A DNA stretch of 6,199 nt from Gammaproteobacteria bacterium (GCA_028293775.1 JAQGOD010000059.1:1-6199), one strand, 5' to 3'. Shown: positions 1-5,855, counted from the first letter of the stretch. Made by a program: numbers and translations. Notes: generated from the sequence alone by a model not told the origin.

Positions 1-1004
1 ACCGTCGAGAACATGAAAAAAAACGACATGTATCTGAGCTGATAAAGTCCCAAACACAAAAACAGCCAGGCCAGCAGCCGCGCTTCCAGGGGAATTGGAC
101 GGGAGCCCTTGTAGCGCAGTTCGAGCCCGACAAACGTCAGAATGTAGACGATGCCGGGAATGCTCAGCAGCATGTTCCCCGGAACGGTTATGTTCGAATA
201 GTAGGACTGCCACTCGGTGATGTTGGCCTGCACAAAGTGGCCCAACGTGGCGGACACGCCGTCATAAATATGCCAGCCGAGGGGATTGATGAATATTGCA
301 ATAAGACAACCGAGTCCCGCGAACGCATGAATTTTGAAACCTGCCCAATCCCGTCTGAGCAAAGCTGCGCCGCAAAAGGCGCCGACGATAAGAAAACCAA
401 GCAAAAAGCCGCCATGCAGGTTGACCCAAAGGATCATCATCGCAGGCAACAACAGCCATCGCGTTCTCTTCGAACATACCCAGTAAAATATCACGCAAAA
501 CAACATGGTGGAAATGTTCGGCGAAGCGGCGAGATAAACGTTCGGCGGCGTCGCAAAAGAAGGGTAGAGCAGACACGCCGAAAAAACGGCAATGCAGACT
601 GCAATTATGGAGGCTCCGCTGTTTAAGCAGATCGACGTAAGGGATCCGACGATGACGGCGCCACAGGCAATCGCAAAAAATACCAGGCCGCTAAATTTCG
701 TATATTGAAACAATACGCTGGCGATCACGTCCCATAGCCATGATAGATTGTACCATTGCTTGTCTCCAAGAGTGAATGACCATGGATCCTGGAAGGGAAT
801 ATTGCCTCGTTCTCTGATCAGGTCTCCGGCGGCCAGGTGCCATCCCAAATCCCAGTGCCCGAGCAAGAGTGGCGTGTTTGAAAGGTAATACACGCACGCG
901 AATGAAATCAGGAAGACATAGATTCCGGACCTCTGAAGGTAAGAATCTATCGCCGTCGGCCCGGCATCGAATCCGGAGCCGCTACAAGCTTCCCGCGCGT
1001 CCAT
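1..1004 (-). CDS. GT-C-like multi-pass membrane protein, possible glycosyltransferase (3' end outside window)
   Basis: The frame is open from an ATG at 1004 to the left edge, giving 334 codons without a stop. An in-frame TGA lies just upstream (about 1017-1019), so the start is this ATG or the TTG at 1016; only a G-rich run precedes it as ribosome-binding site. The protein is hydrophobic, with a first membrane segment near residues 28-48, then a polar loop with D52 in DLGWHLAAGDLI, followed by IPFQDPWSFT and W-rich residues. Further on are WVNLHGGFLLG, INPLGWHIYDG and ITEWQS, then more membrane segments. An acidic residue in the first loop, a D-P-[WF]-S-F-T block and alternating membrane segments are typical of GT-C-fold (PMT/ArnT-like) proteins that use lipid-linked sugars. 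Family membership is inferred by eye; donor and acceptor are unknown. The gene is more A/T-rich than its neighbours, which suggests transfer. It lies downstream of the acyltransferase pair with a 220-bp gap. Confidence 0.8.
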   Translation of the reverse strand, partial: MDAREACSGSGFDAGPTAIDSYLQRSGIYVFLISFACVYYLSNTPLLLGHWDLGWHLAAGDLIRERGNIPFQDPWSFTLGDKQWYNLSWLWDVIASVLFQYTKFSGLVFFAIACGAVIVGSLTSICLNSGASIIAVCIAVFSACLLYPSFATPPNVYLAASPNISTMLFCVIFYWVCSKRTRWLLLPAMMILWVNLHGGFLLGFLIVGAFCGAALLRRDWAGFKIHAFAGLGCLIAIFINPLGWHIYDGVSATLGHFVQANITEWQSYYSNITVPGNMLLSIPGIVYILTFVGLELRYKGSRPIPLEARLLAWLFLCLGLYQLRYMSFFFMFST

Positions 1005-1224
1005 AACCCCCCACAATCAACGCCAGCCCCTGCGGGCCTGCGTATTTTCGGTCTGCATAGCTTGATGTAAACGATCGATGTTTCAGGATGTCCATCTAAT
1101 GTTGAACAAAGGTCGGCCGTGATTCGATTACGCCCACTGAACGACTTTTCTGCTTAACCAATGCTTACGTGGAACTGGCGGTCATTGCGGTGCTCGCATC
1201 CGAGGAAGCCGTGGCAAGCGATCG

Positions 1225-2346
1225 CTATCGGTTCAGGCCTGGGACGGCTTGCTGACCGGTCGCGCGTGGCCGCAGCAACAGCTCACGGATCAGGTTTTGC
1301 ACTGGCGCCTCGAAATACCGGTAGGTGAGATACGAGGCCAGCAGCGTCGTCCCGATGAAAAGTCCGAAGAACGTGCCATCGTACAGCGGAATCGGCACCC
1401 CGAGCATCGCAAAAACCACCGCCGCGATCAGTTGAATCGGAAAATGCAGCAGGTAACTCGAATAGGTCATGTTGCCGGCGGCCTCGACGGCCTTCTGAAG
1501 CAAAGCCGGCATGACGATGTCGCGGGAGAGGCAGAACAACAGGATCGGCGTAAAGCCGAGCAGCAATAGAAAATCCATCGATTCCGGATGGCCATCCGTG
1601 AACTGCCAGACCCAAAGTGGGAAAACGATCACGGCGAGCCAGCCCGCGCTTTCGGCCGCCGCTCGGTAGGTGGAGAGCATTGAGGCCCGCCGCGCCATCG
1701 CCGCCAGCCCGCCGGCGTAGAAGAAGGCGAAGCATGTCGCGATCTGCCCGCTGGTGGTCAAGCAGGCGGCGATCACCGCCACATTGAGCAACCAGGATCG
1801 GGTCGCCAGCAGCATTAGGAAGAACAAGAAATACACCAGAACCTCGACCGAGATCGACCAGATCGGCCCATTGAAGCTTAAGGCGTTCTGGAAACCCCAG
1901 TTGCTCGCCATCACCAGTTGCAGCAGGAAATGGGCGAGGTCGTTTTCCTGATAGACAAAGAAAGATCCCTTGAAGTTGAAATACAGCGGCTGCACCAGGG
2001 CCACGAGCAGGAGGGTCGCGATGTGCAGCGGATAGAGCCGCGAGAAGCGGAGCACGAAGAACTTCCAGCCGCCGACCGAGCGGCAGAAGATGGCGTCGTG
2101 GTATTTCCAGAAAAAGATAAAGCCGCTGATGCACCAGAAGATCCAGACTCCGTGCGGACCGAAGTCGTAGAAGAAATGCAGCAGGCGATAGAGCGGCAGT
2201 CGATCATTGACGAGACCGACCGGTTCGGCGCCGACGAAGGCGAATTGGCGATAGTGAAAAACCAGAATGGCGAACGCCGTCAGGAAGCGAAGCGCCTCCA
2301 GTCCGAGCAGCTTGTTCGCAGGTCCCGGCGCGGTCGCTGGCTTCAT
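1225..2346 (-). CDS. Acyltransferase family 3 (AT3) membrane protein, probable glycan O-acyltransferase
   Basis: Protein of 373 aa with about ten hydrophobic segments. It shows the AT3 (Acyl_transf_3) signature in order: LEALRFLTAFAILVFHYR with the conserved His at residue 31, GVWIFWCISGFIFFW (66-80), RFSRLYPLH (100-108), GPIWSISVEV (160-169) and a C-terminal YSSYLLHFPIQ segment. Members such as OafA, OafB and the N-terminal half of OatA move acyl groups, usually acetyl, across the inner membrane onto O-antigen, exopolysaccharide or peptidoglycan. The length fits a stand-alone AT3 domain without a fused SGNH domain. The ATG at 2346 was chosen because it forms an ATGA overlap with the stop of the upstream SGNH gene; an in-frame ATG at 2358 is the alternative. 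No good ribosome-binding site is visible, which fits translational coupling. A reading frame extending to 3066 exists, but its N-terminal part is a shadow of the SGNH gene. The exact substrate is unknown. Confidence 0.9.
   Translation of the reverse strand: MKPATAPGPANKLLGLEALRFLTAFAILVFHYRQFAFVGAEPVGLVNDRLPLYRLLHFFYDFGPHGVWIFWCISGFIFFWKYHDAIFCRSVGGWKFFVLRFSRLYPLHIATLLLVALVQPLYFNFKGSFFVYQENDLAHFLLQLVMASNWGFQNALSFNGPIWSISVEVLVYFLFFLMLLATRSWLLNVAVIAACLTTSGQIATCFAFFYAGGLAAMARRASMLSTYRAAAESAGWLAVIVFPLWVWQFTDGHPESMDFLLLLGFTPILLFCLSRDIVMPALLQKAVEAAGNMTYSSYLLHFPIQLIAAVVFAMLGVPIPLYDGTFFGLFIGTTLLASYLTYRYFEAPVQNLIRELLLRPRATGQQAVPGLNR
2343..2346 (-). promoter_or_regulatory. ATGA stop/start overlap coupling the SGNH and AT3 genes
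   Basis: Read on the minus strand, AAATGAAG contains the SGNH stop TGA and the AT3 start ATG. This 4-bp overlap usually means a ribosome ending the first gene re-starts on the second, keeping the two products in proportion. Confidence 0.75.
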
Positions 2347-3017
2347 TTGCTGCCGCATAGCGCTGAGGCCGCCTGCAACACGGCTTGATCCCATACCTGA
2401 TATCCGGCGGCGCTCAGATGCACGCCATCGATCGTGTGCGGTGTCGGCATCGGCGGCAGCGCGGCGAACGAGGCGCCACTTTCCGCGGCGAGTTCGGGCA
2501 GCGCGGAATTGTAATCGTCGATCCGGCGCATCGCTTCCGTCTGCGTCTCGCTGGTCACGCGGCGGAGAACATCGATCGACGGGATCGCCAACACGATCAG
2601 CCGGGTTGTCGCCTTTGAAAGCTTGGCCAGCAGCGTGCGGTAGTTCGCCTCGAATTGCGGCCGGCTCCGCTCCGCGGCCAACGCATCGTTGATTCCCAAT
2701 GCCACCACGATGGCGGCCGCCGATCTGCCATCGAGCACATCGATCAGCCAGTTCCCCAGGTCGCTTGTTGTCGATGCACCGTCGAGACCGGCGTTGACGA
2801 TCTCGTGACCGCACAGTTGCCGCGGCGGCGTGGACGCTTCGACGATGCTGTCGCCGAGGATGATGATGGGATTGTCGACCCGACTCAGCGTGTAAAACAG
2901 AATGACTTGCCGGGTCCGACGGTGTGAATCCGAAATGGATTGCTTGCTGACGTAAGAAAAACCGGCCCCGACAGCACCAATCAGGAGAACCGCGAGGCCG
3001 ATACCCACCCTGTTCAT
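2343..3017 (-). CDS. Membrane-anchored SGNH/GDSL-type hydrolase
   Basis: Protein of 224 aa. Residues 4-23 form a hydrophobic signal anchor preceded by Arg3, placing the rest in the periplasm. The SGNH blocks are all present: GDSIVEAS with nucleophile Ser57, the oxyanion Gly77 in NAGLDG, GIND with Asn110, and D-G-V-H with catalytic Asp197 and His200. Cys69 and Cys221 are the only cysteines and could form a disulfide. Such enzymes are esterases or acyl carriers; those paired with AT3 proteins take part in O-acetylation of surface polysaccharides or peptidoglycan. The start at the ATG 3017 is preferred because it directly precedes the anchor; the upstream TTG at 3101 would add 28 polar residues before it. 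The stop overlaps the acyltransferase start by 4 bp. Fold and active site are clear; the substrate is inferred only from the neighbour. Confidence 0.9.
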   Translation of the reverse strand: MNRVGIGLAVLLIGAVGAGFSYVSKQSISDSHRRTRQVILFYTLSRVDNPIIILGDSIVEASTPPRQLCGHEIVNAGLDGASTTSDLGNWLIDVLDGRSAAAIVVALGINDALAAERSRPQFEANYRTLLAKLSKATTRLIVLAIPSIDVLRRVTSETQTEAMRRIDDYNSALPELAAESGASFAALPPMPTPHTIDGVHLSAAGYQVWDQAVLQAASALCGSK

Positions 3018-3210
3018 GTCCGCACTCTGGTGAGGTGTTCGCCGGCCGGTAATGGTCTCGGAGCACAAAACTTTAAGCCGCGTGGAAGCGCCATCAGCCA
3101 AAGGGTAGGAGCGGGGGGTTAAAATATCATTCCTGCCGCTGCCAAATTCCCGGAGATTGGCCGTCCCAGGAGGACAACGACGGCGAGTTTGGCTATGAGG
3201 CCTTTGGTTT

Positions 3211-3300
3211 TGGCGGAAGGGGTGGGATTCGAACCCACGGTACCCTTGCGGGTACGCCGGTTTTCAAGACCGGTGCCTTAAACCACTCGGCCACCCTTCC
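3211..3300 (-). tRNA. tRNA-Ser(UGA), CCA encoded
   Basis: The minus strand reads GGAAGGG at 3300-3294, pairing perfectly with CCCTTCC at 3221-3215, followed by discriminator G (3214) and an encoded CCA (3213-3211). The anticodon loop has TGA at plus positions 3264-3266, in a stem of ACCGG/CCGG type. A long variable arm (TACCC-GCAA-GGGTA) marks a class II serine tRNA, and the T arm reads GTGGG-TTCGAAT-CCCAC. The tRNA decodes UCA and probably other UCN codons. All arms are intact at 90 nt. Its 3' end points left, towards the SGNH/AT3 genes. Confidence 0.97.
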
Positions 3301-3304
3301 GTTG

Positions 3305-3335
3305 ATAGAATTCAGGGAGTTAGCAAAGCTGTGAA
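3305..3335 (-). promoter_or_regulatory. Possible promoter of tRNA-Ser
   Basis: On the minus strand just ahead of the tRNA, TTCACA is followed after 19 bases by TTCTAT, a few bases before the first tRNA nucleotide. The spacing is longer than ideal and the match is partial, so this is a weak call supported mainly by location. Confidence 0.25.
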
Positions 3336-3545
3336 CAGGGGGAAAGGGTCGATTGTCGTGTTTGCGGAAAAGGCGCCTATGCACCGACATGTGGTTGTCG
3401 GGGCTATGCGTCGGCTGATCATAAGGATCTCGAGGCCGACGCTGAATTTCCTTGAGAATGATCTTTATCTCTCGTTGCGTCGAAAGTCTCTATCGTCGCG
3501 ACATGCATCTGGTCTTTTCAAGACGGCGACCCGGCTGACTCCGCT

Positions 3546-3848
3546 TCAGGTTGGGTTTGGCAGCAAGTCGTCCAGACCTCGAACCAATGCGATCACGAAG
3601 CTTGCGAAAATGAGCAGCAACCCAACAGTGGTCCACACAAAATCCGACACCTTGGGTGATTCGATCTTCCGCTTCATTGAAGCTTCAATTGAAGTCTTTA
3701 ACCTATCGAGTCGCCCCGTTGCAGAAACCTGTTCCACCTTAGATCTCCGGCGGCGAAGCCAGAAGTCTTTTAGCCAAGGCACCGCGATTAATATCGGTCC
3801 CGTTGCGCCTAAGAGGTCCTTGAGAGCATCCCACAAAGAATATGTCAT
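3546..3848 (-). CDS. Small two-segment membrane protein, function unknown
   Basis: Protein of 100 aa that I do not recognise. It has a hydrophobic segment near residues 12-31 (containing P18 and P24-W25), a strongly basic stretch RRRRSK at 32-37, a charged amphipathic region to about 66, and a second membrane segment at 71-89 (VWTTVGLLLIFASFVIALV). By the positive-inside rule the central loop is cytoplasmic and both ends lie outside. The ATG at 3848 starts 11 bases after the stop of the XRE fusion gene, so the two are probably cotranscribed as the last genes of a three-gene cassette. No Shine-Dalgarno sequence is visible. A plus-strand frame of 173 codons covers the same DNA, but its product is basic and serine-rich with no domain logic. 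Small hairpins follow the stop, but none has a T-run, so no terminator is called. A partner or effector role in the cassette is only a guess. Confidence 0.7.
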   Translation of the reverse strand: MTYSLWDALKDLLGATGPILIAVPWLKDFWLRRRRSKVEQVSATGRLDRLKTSIEASMKRKIESPKVSDFVWTTVGLLLIFASFVIALVRGLDDLLPNPT

Positions 3849-3859
3849 TTAGCTGAAAA

Positions 3860-4780
3860 CTAGCCGTTGGATGTGTGCAGCTCTTCGCGTTGGTCACGCG
3901 ATACGGCCACTCCCAGAGTCCTGCCGCAGGCAGCTGAAATTCGCTCCATCAAATCCCAAGTGGGTCCCTGGCGTCCAATTCCAGATTCAATCTCGCTCAT
4001 CCGTGCCTGGGTTACCCCCAATCGCTCGGCTAATTGAGATTGTGAGAGGCCCGCGGCTTTCCGCATGGCTCGAACCAGATCTCCCGCGCGCATGGCAGCA
4101 CTGGATAGTCCTCTAGCTGACGCTAAATCAGGCTTAGCCCGTTCTATCTTCTGAACAAGATCCGCTAGCGGCCGACCGCGCCCTTTGCTTGTAATTTTAG
4201 CTGGGGTCGTATTTCGAGGCCTATTGCTTACTTCGACTTCGATCTTGCCGCCGCCGCCTTGCGCGGCGTGATATATTTGCGGATGGTCTGCGGAACTCTT
4301 CAAGAACCTGACCAAGCCAAAGCCGACGAGCACGGCTATCCCCAGCAATGCCGTCGGCTGGCGATGTGCAAACGATCGAGCGTCTTCCAGTATATCCTTC
4401 AAGTTACCGGTCGTGATCACGTCAACCTGCGATGCCACCTCCCGTATGAAGGTCCCGGCAATCGGGAAATCACCGTCAAATTCCCCGGCCGCTCGGCGGA
4501 TCGTCTCGGCCAGGTTAACGTAATCTGCGCCTGCGTTCTTCGCGGCATCCTTTGCCGTATCGATAAATTCCGAAACCTGATCCTTGATCGCATCCGAGGA
4601 CGAGCCCGCCAAGCCCATCGCCTTCGCTTTGAGATCGCGACTGGCAGAAAGCGCTTGGTCGGCAACGCTCTTCGCGGCAGCAACGCTCTGCGCGGCGGCT
4701 TTTTCGCCGCTGTAAGACGAGCCCGATCCAGCTTGACGCCCGGTCCCTACTGCCTGAGTTCCTACTGTCTGTTCAGCCAT
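3860..4780 (-). CDS. Membrane protein fused to XRE-family helix-turn-helix (nutrient-deprivation-type N-terminal domain)
   Basis: Protein of 306 aa with an unusual layout. Residues 1-50 are Gly/Ser/Ala-rich; 50-140 form a charged helical region of YqjD/ElaB-like character; 142-160 (PTALLGIAVLVGFGLVRFL) are the single membrane segment, followed by KSS. This block resembles the small 'nutrient deprivation-induced' membrane proteins common in rhizobia, which normally end soon after the segment. Here a linker follows with an AT-hook-like GRGRP at 200-204, then an XRE (HTH_3) domain at about 233-293 containing AGLSQSQLAERLGVTQARMSEIESG. The reading frame is continuous with no sign of a frameshift. 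The ATG at 4780 was chosen because AGGA lies 10 bases upstream; an in-frame GTG at 4834 has no such site. It lies 112 bp after the 122-aa gene and 11 bp before the 100-aa gene. The HTH could bind the palindrome ahead of the cassette; that is inference, and the topology of the C-terminal part is uncertain. Confidence 0.85.
   Translation of the reverse strand: MAEQTVGTQAVGTGRQAGSGSSYSGEKAAAQSVAAAKSVADQALSASRDLKAKAMGLAGSSSDAIKDQVSEFIDTAKDAAKNAGADYVNLAETIRRAAGEFDGDFPIAGTFIREVASQVDVITTGNLKDILEDARSFAHRQPTALLGIAVLVGFGLVRFLKSSADHPQIYHAAQGGGGKIEVEVSNRPRNTTPAKITSKGRGRPLADLVQKIERAKPDLASARGLSSAAMRAGDLVRAMRKAAGLSQSQLAERLGVTQARMSEIESGIGRQGPTWDLMERISAACGRTLGVAVSRDQREELHTSNG
4662..4697 (-). repeat. 18-bp tandem duplication inside the XRE fusion gene
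   Basis: Two adjacent 18-bp units at 4662-4679 and 4680-4697 match at 16 of 18 positions. They encode AAAQSV-AAAKSV (residues 28-39 of the fusion protein), an Ala-rich helical repeat in frame. It is probably a local slippage duplication that lengthens the N-terminal helix, and it could vary in number between strains. Confidence 0.7.
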
Positions 4781-4790
4781 GGCGAGTTTT

Positions 4791-4794
4791 TCCT
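4791..4794 (-). promoter_or_regulatory. Ribosome-binding site deciding the start of the XRE fusion gene
   Basis: AGGA on the minus strand, 10 bases before the ATG at 4780. The longer alternative start, GTG at 4834, has no comparable sequence at the right distance, so the shorter 306-aa product is preferred. Confidence 0.55.
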
Positions 4795-4892
4795 GTCGCC
4801 CCCGCAGACCTATATCCTGTGCTGTCTTGCCCACGGCAGTCCGCGAGCAAGCCTTCCGCTTTGCCGCCCGAGCGGCTTCTCTCCATGGTCAT

Positions 4893-5261
4893 TCATGCGA
4901 ACCAGACTGCGGCTCGAGCATTCAATATTCCTGCCCTCAGTGCAGGATAATTGACGCCATCCCAAGAGAATGCTCCAGCTTGCATGGGAGTGCCCCGGTG
5001 CCCGGCTAGCATGAGAGTAATCTTCCGATCTCCCATATCGTCAACCTCTACGGCAAATATCGCAAATTCGCTTCCCCCCATCGAAGCGAGGAACATCTCC
5101 ACTCCTCCAAACACGTGAAAAGGACTTAGATTTCGATAGTTGATGGTTTTGCTATGCACCTTTTGAAGGTAAATTAGCACCTCAGAGGCGAAATCTTCCC
5201 CAAGCCTTTCCAGTTCAGCAGACGCATCTCCAAGCTCGGGATGTTCAAACCCCACCATCAT
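4893..5261 (-). CDS. Hypothetical 122-aa soluble protein, first gene of XRE cassette
   Basis: I do not recognise this protein. It has no signal peptide or membrane segment. Residues 10-35 look helical (acidic, ELERLGEDFASEVLIYLQKV), followed by an alternating pattern compatible with strands: GGVEMFLASMGGSEFAIFAVEVDD, then KITLMLAGHRG, then an Ala-rich C-terminus ending WFA. A helix followed by antiparallel strands just upstream of an XRE gene recalls toxin-antitoxin pairs of HigBA order, but the sequence lacks the clear basic catalytic pattern of RelE-type toxins, so this is only a suggestion. The start is ATG at 5261 (a second ATG follows directly), with AAGGA 9 bases upstream. Both lie inside a perfect palindrome. 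An upstream TTGACG-17-TATATG promoter would overlap this ATG, in which case translation may begin at a nearby later codon. It ends 112 bp before the XRE fusion gene. Confidence 0.7.
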   Translation of the reverse strand: MMVGFEHPELGDASAELERLGEDFASEVLIYLQKVHSKTINYRNLSPFHVFGGVEMFLASMGGSEFAIFAVEVDDMGDRKITLMLAGHRGTPMQAGAFSWDGVNYPALRAGILNARAAVWFA

Positions 5262-5287
5262 ATAAGGAATTCCTTATATTTCGTCAA
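5259..5287 (-). promoter_or_regulatory. Candidate promoter of the XRE cassette
   Basis: On the minus strand TTGACG (5287-5282) and TATATG (5264-5259) are separated by exactly 17 bases, with a good -35 and a moderate -10. The palindrome occupies the spacer and the -10. A start site at the normal distance would fall inside the annotated 122-aa gene, so either the message is leaderless with a slightly later start, or a different promoter further upstream is used. Confidence 0.45.
5260..5279. promoter_or_regulatory. Perfect 20-bp palindrome, probable operator of the XRE cassette
   Basis: ATATAAGGAATTCCTTATAT is fully self-complementary over 20 bases with no spacer. It overlaps the ATG of the 122-aa gene, contains its AAGGA ribosome-binding site, and fills most of the space between the likely -35 and -10 boxes. 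Symmetric sites of this type are bound by dimeric regulators, and the only regulator visible nearby is the XRE domain encoded in the same cassette, so autorepression is the natural reading. The palindrome itself is certain; its binding partner is inferred. Confidence 0.75.
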
Positions 5288-5736
5288 CCCAGAACGTTTT
5301 GTACCGCAACAACTCAACAGAAAGGACCAAGTCCAATCGAACAAGAATTCAACCGAAGCGCGATCCTAGAGGGGATTAGGACCTCGTTATGTGTCTAGCA
5401 TTTCAACCTTGCGCGAATGCCCGGGGTGGCTCGTCAGGATCATACTGAACATCGTGACTCTGCTTTGCAACGCCTCGTTCAGCCCTGAAGCTTCTTCTAC
5501 GCATTTATGGCACGAACGGCAGCGAGGCTTACTCCCTGACGTTGGGTAAGGTAGTCTCAGAGAATTTGGTAGAGCAGTATCGGCCAAGGTTGATGCTTGC
5601 TGCTCGCCCTACCTATAAGTCGCGAACCTCACGAGAAAAGGCGTGGCCGATTTGCAAGCGATAGCTTGATCCCCGCGTTCGAAGACGGACAACCCGCAGC
5701 AGCAACCATTCCTTCACCACGTCCGTGCCCACCCCA
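5288..5736. other. Gene-poor stretch between the XRE cassette and rlpA
   Basis: No convincing gene is visible here. On the plus strand 5458-5664 is open for 68 codons (ending PTYKSRTSREKAWPICKR) but has no good start codon or ribosome-binding site. On the minus strand 5387-5587 is open for 66 codons from a TTG, with a lone CRSCHKC cluster and no ribosome-binding site. They overlap, so at most one was ever coding. The stretch may hold a decayed gene, or be spacer left after an insertion. A short inverted repeat TCCTA/TAGGA lies near 5364-5381. Confidence 0.5.
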
Positions 5737-5765
5737 TTTCCGCCGCGTTCGCCCTGCGATATATT
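5737..5765 (+). promoter_or_regulatory. Weak candidate promoter for rlpA
   Basis: TTTCCG (5737-5742) and TATATT (5760-5765) are separated by 17 bases on the plus strand, about 90 bp before the rlpA start. The -10 is good and the -35 is poor. It is listed because it is the best match in the upstream region and correctly oriented. Confidence 0.3.
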
Positions 5766-5855
5766 CATACCTTGGTGCGGAGATGGACCACCAAGGATTG
5801 CGGCCGTTGGACGCCTGACATAGGCACGCGGCCGGCGGAATGGTATTTGGGGAAG

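Noticed and set aside
237..626. 129-codon plus-strand frame and several others inside 188-897
   Set aside because: They are shadows of the continuous leftward GT-C-like gene, which has clear membrane segments and conserved motifs.
2347..3066. N-terminal 240 residues of a 613-codon leftward frame merging into the acyltransferase
   Set aside because: They are Arg-rich and domain-free, and lie antiphase over the SGNH hydrolase, whose full catalytic set is in the other frame. The AT3 domain starts properly at 2346.
3384..3401. Hairpin CCGACA-6-TGTCGG as terminator of the cassette
   Set aside because: The 6-bp stem is not followed directly by a T-run on the minus strand and lies about 145 bp beyond the last stop codon.
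3331..3852. 173-codon plus-strand frame
   Set aside because: It overlaps the better-supported two-segment membrane protein on the minus strand. The product is basic and Ser-rich with no recognisable domain or good ribosome-binding site.
4863..4876. GC-rich hairpin GCCGC-CCGA-GCGGC between the first two cassette genes
   Set aside because: A 5-bp stem in GC-rich DNA is expected by chance and has no T-run, so it is not called as an attenuator.
4810..4896. 28-codon frame starting in an ATGA overlap with the stop of the 122-aa gene
   Set aside because: Too short, and its Arg/Gly-rich composition is typical of read-through of spacer DNA. It might help ribosomes cross the gap, but nothing shows that it is a gene.
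5387..5587. 66-codon leftward frame with CRSCHKC
   Set aside because: It needs a TTG start without a ribosome-binding site and has only one cysteine cluster. It is kept only as a possible remnant.
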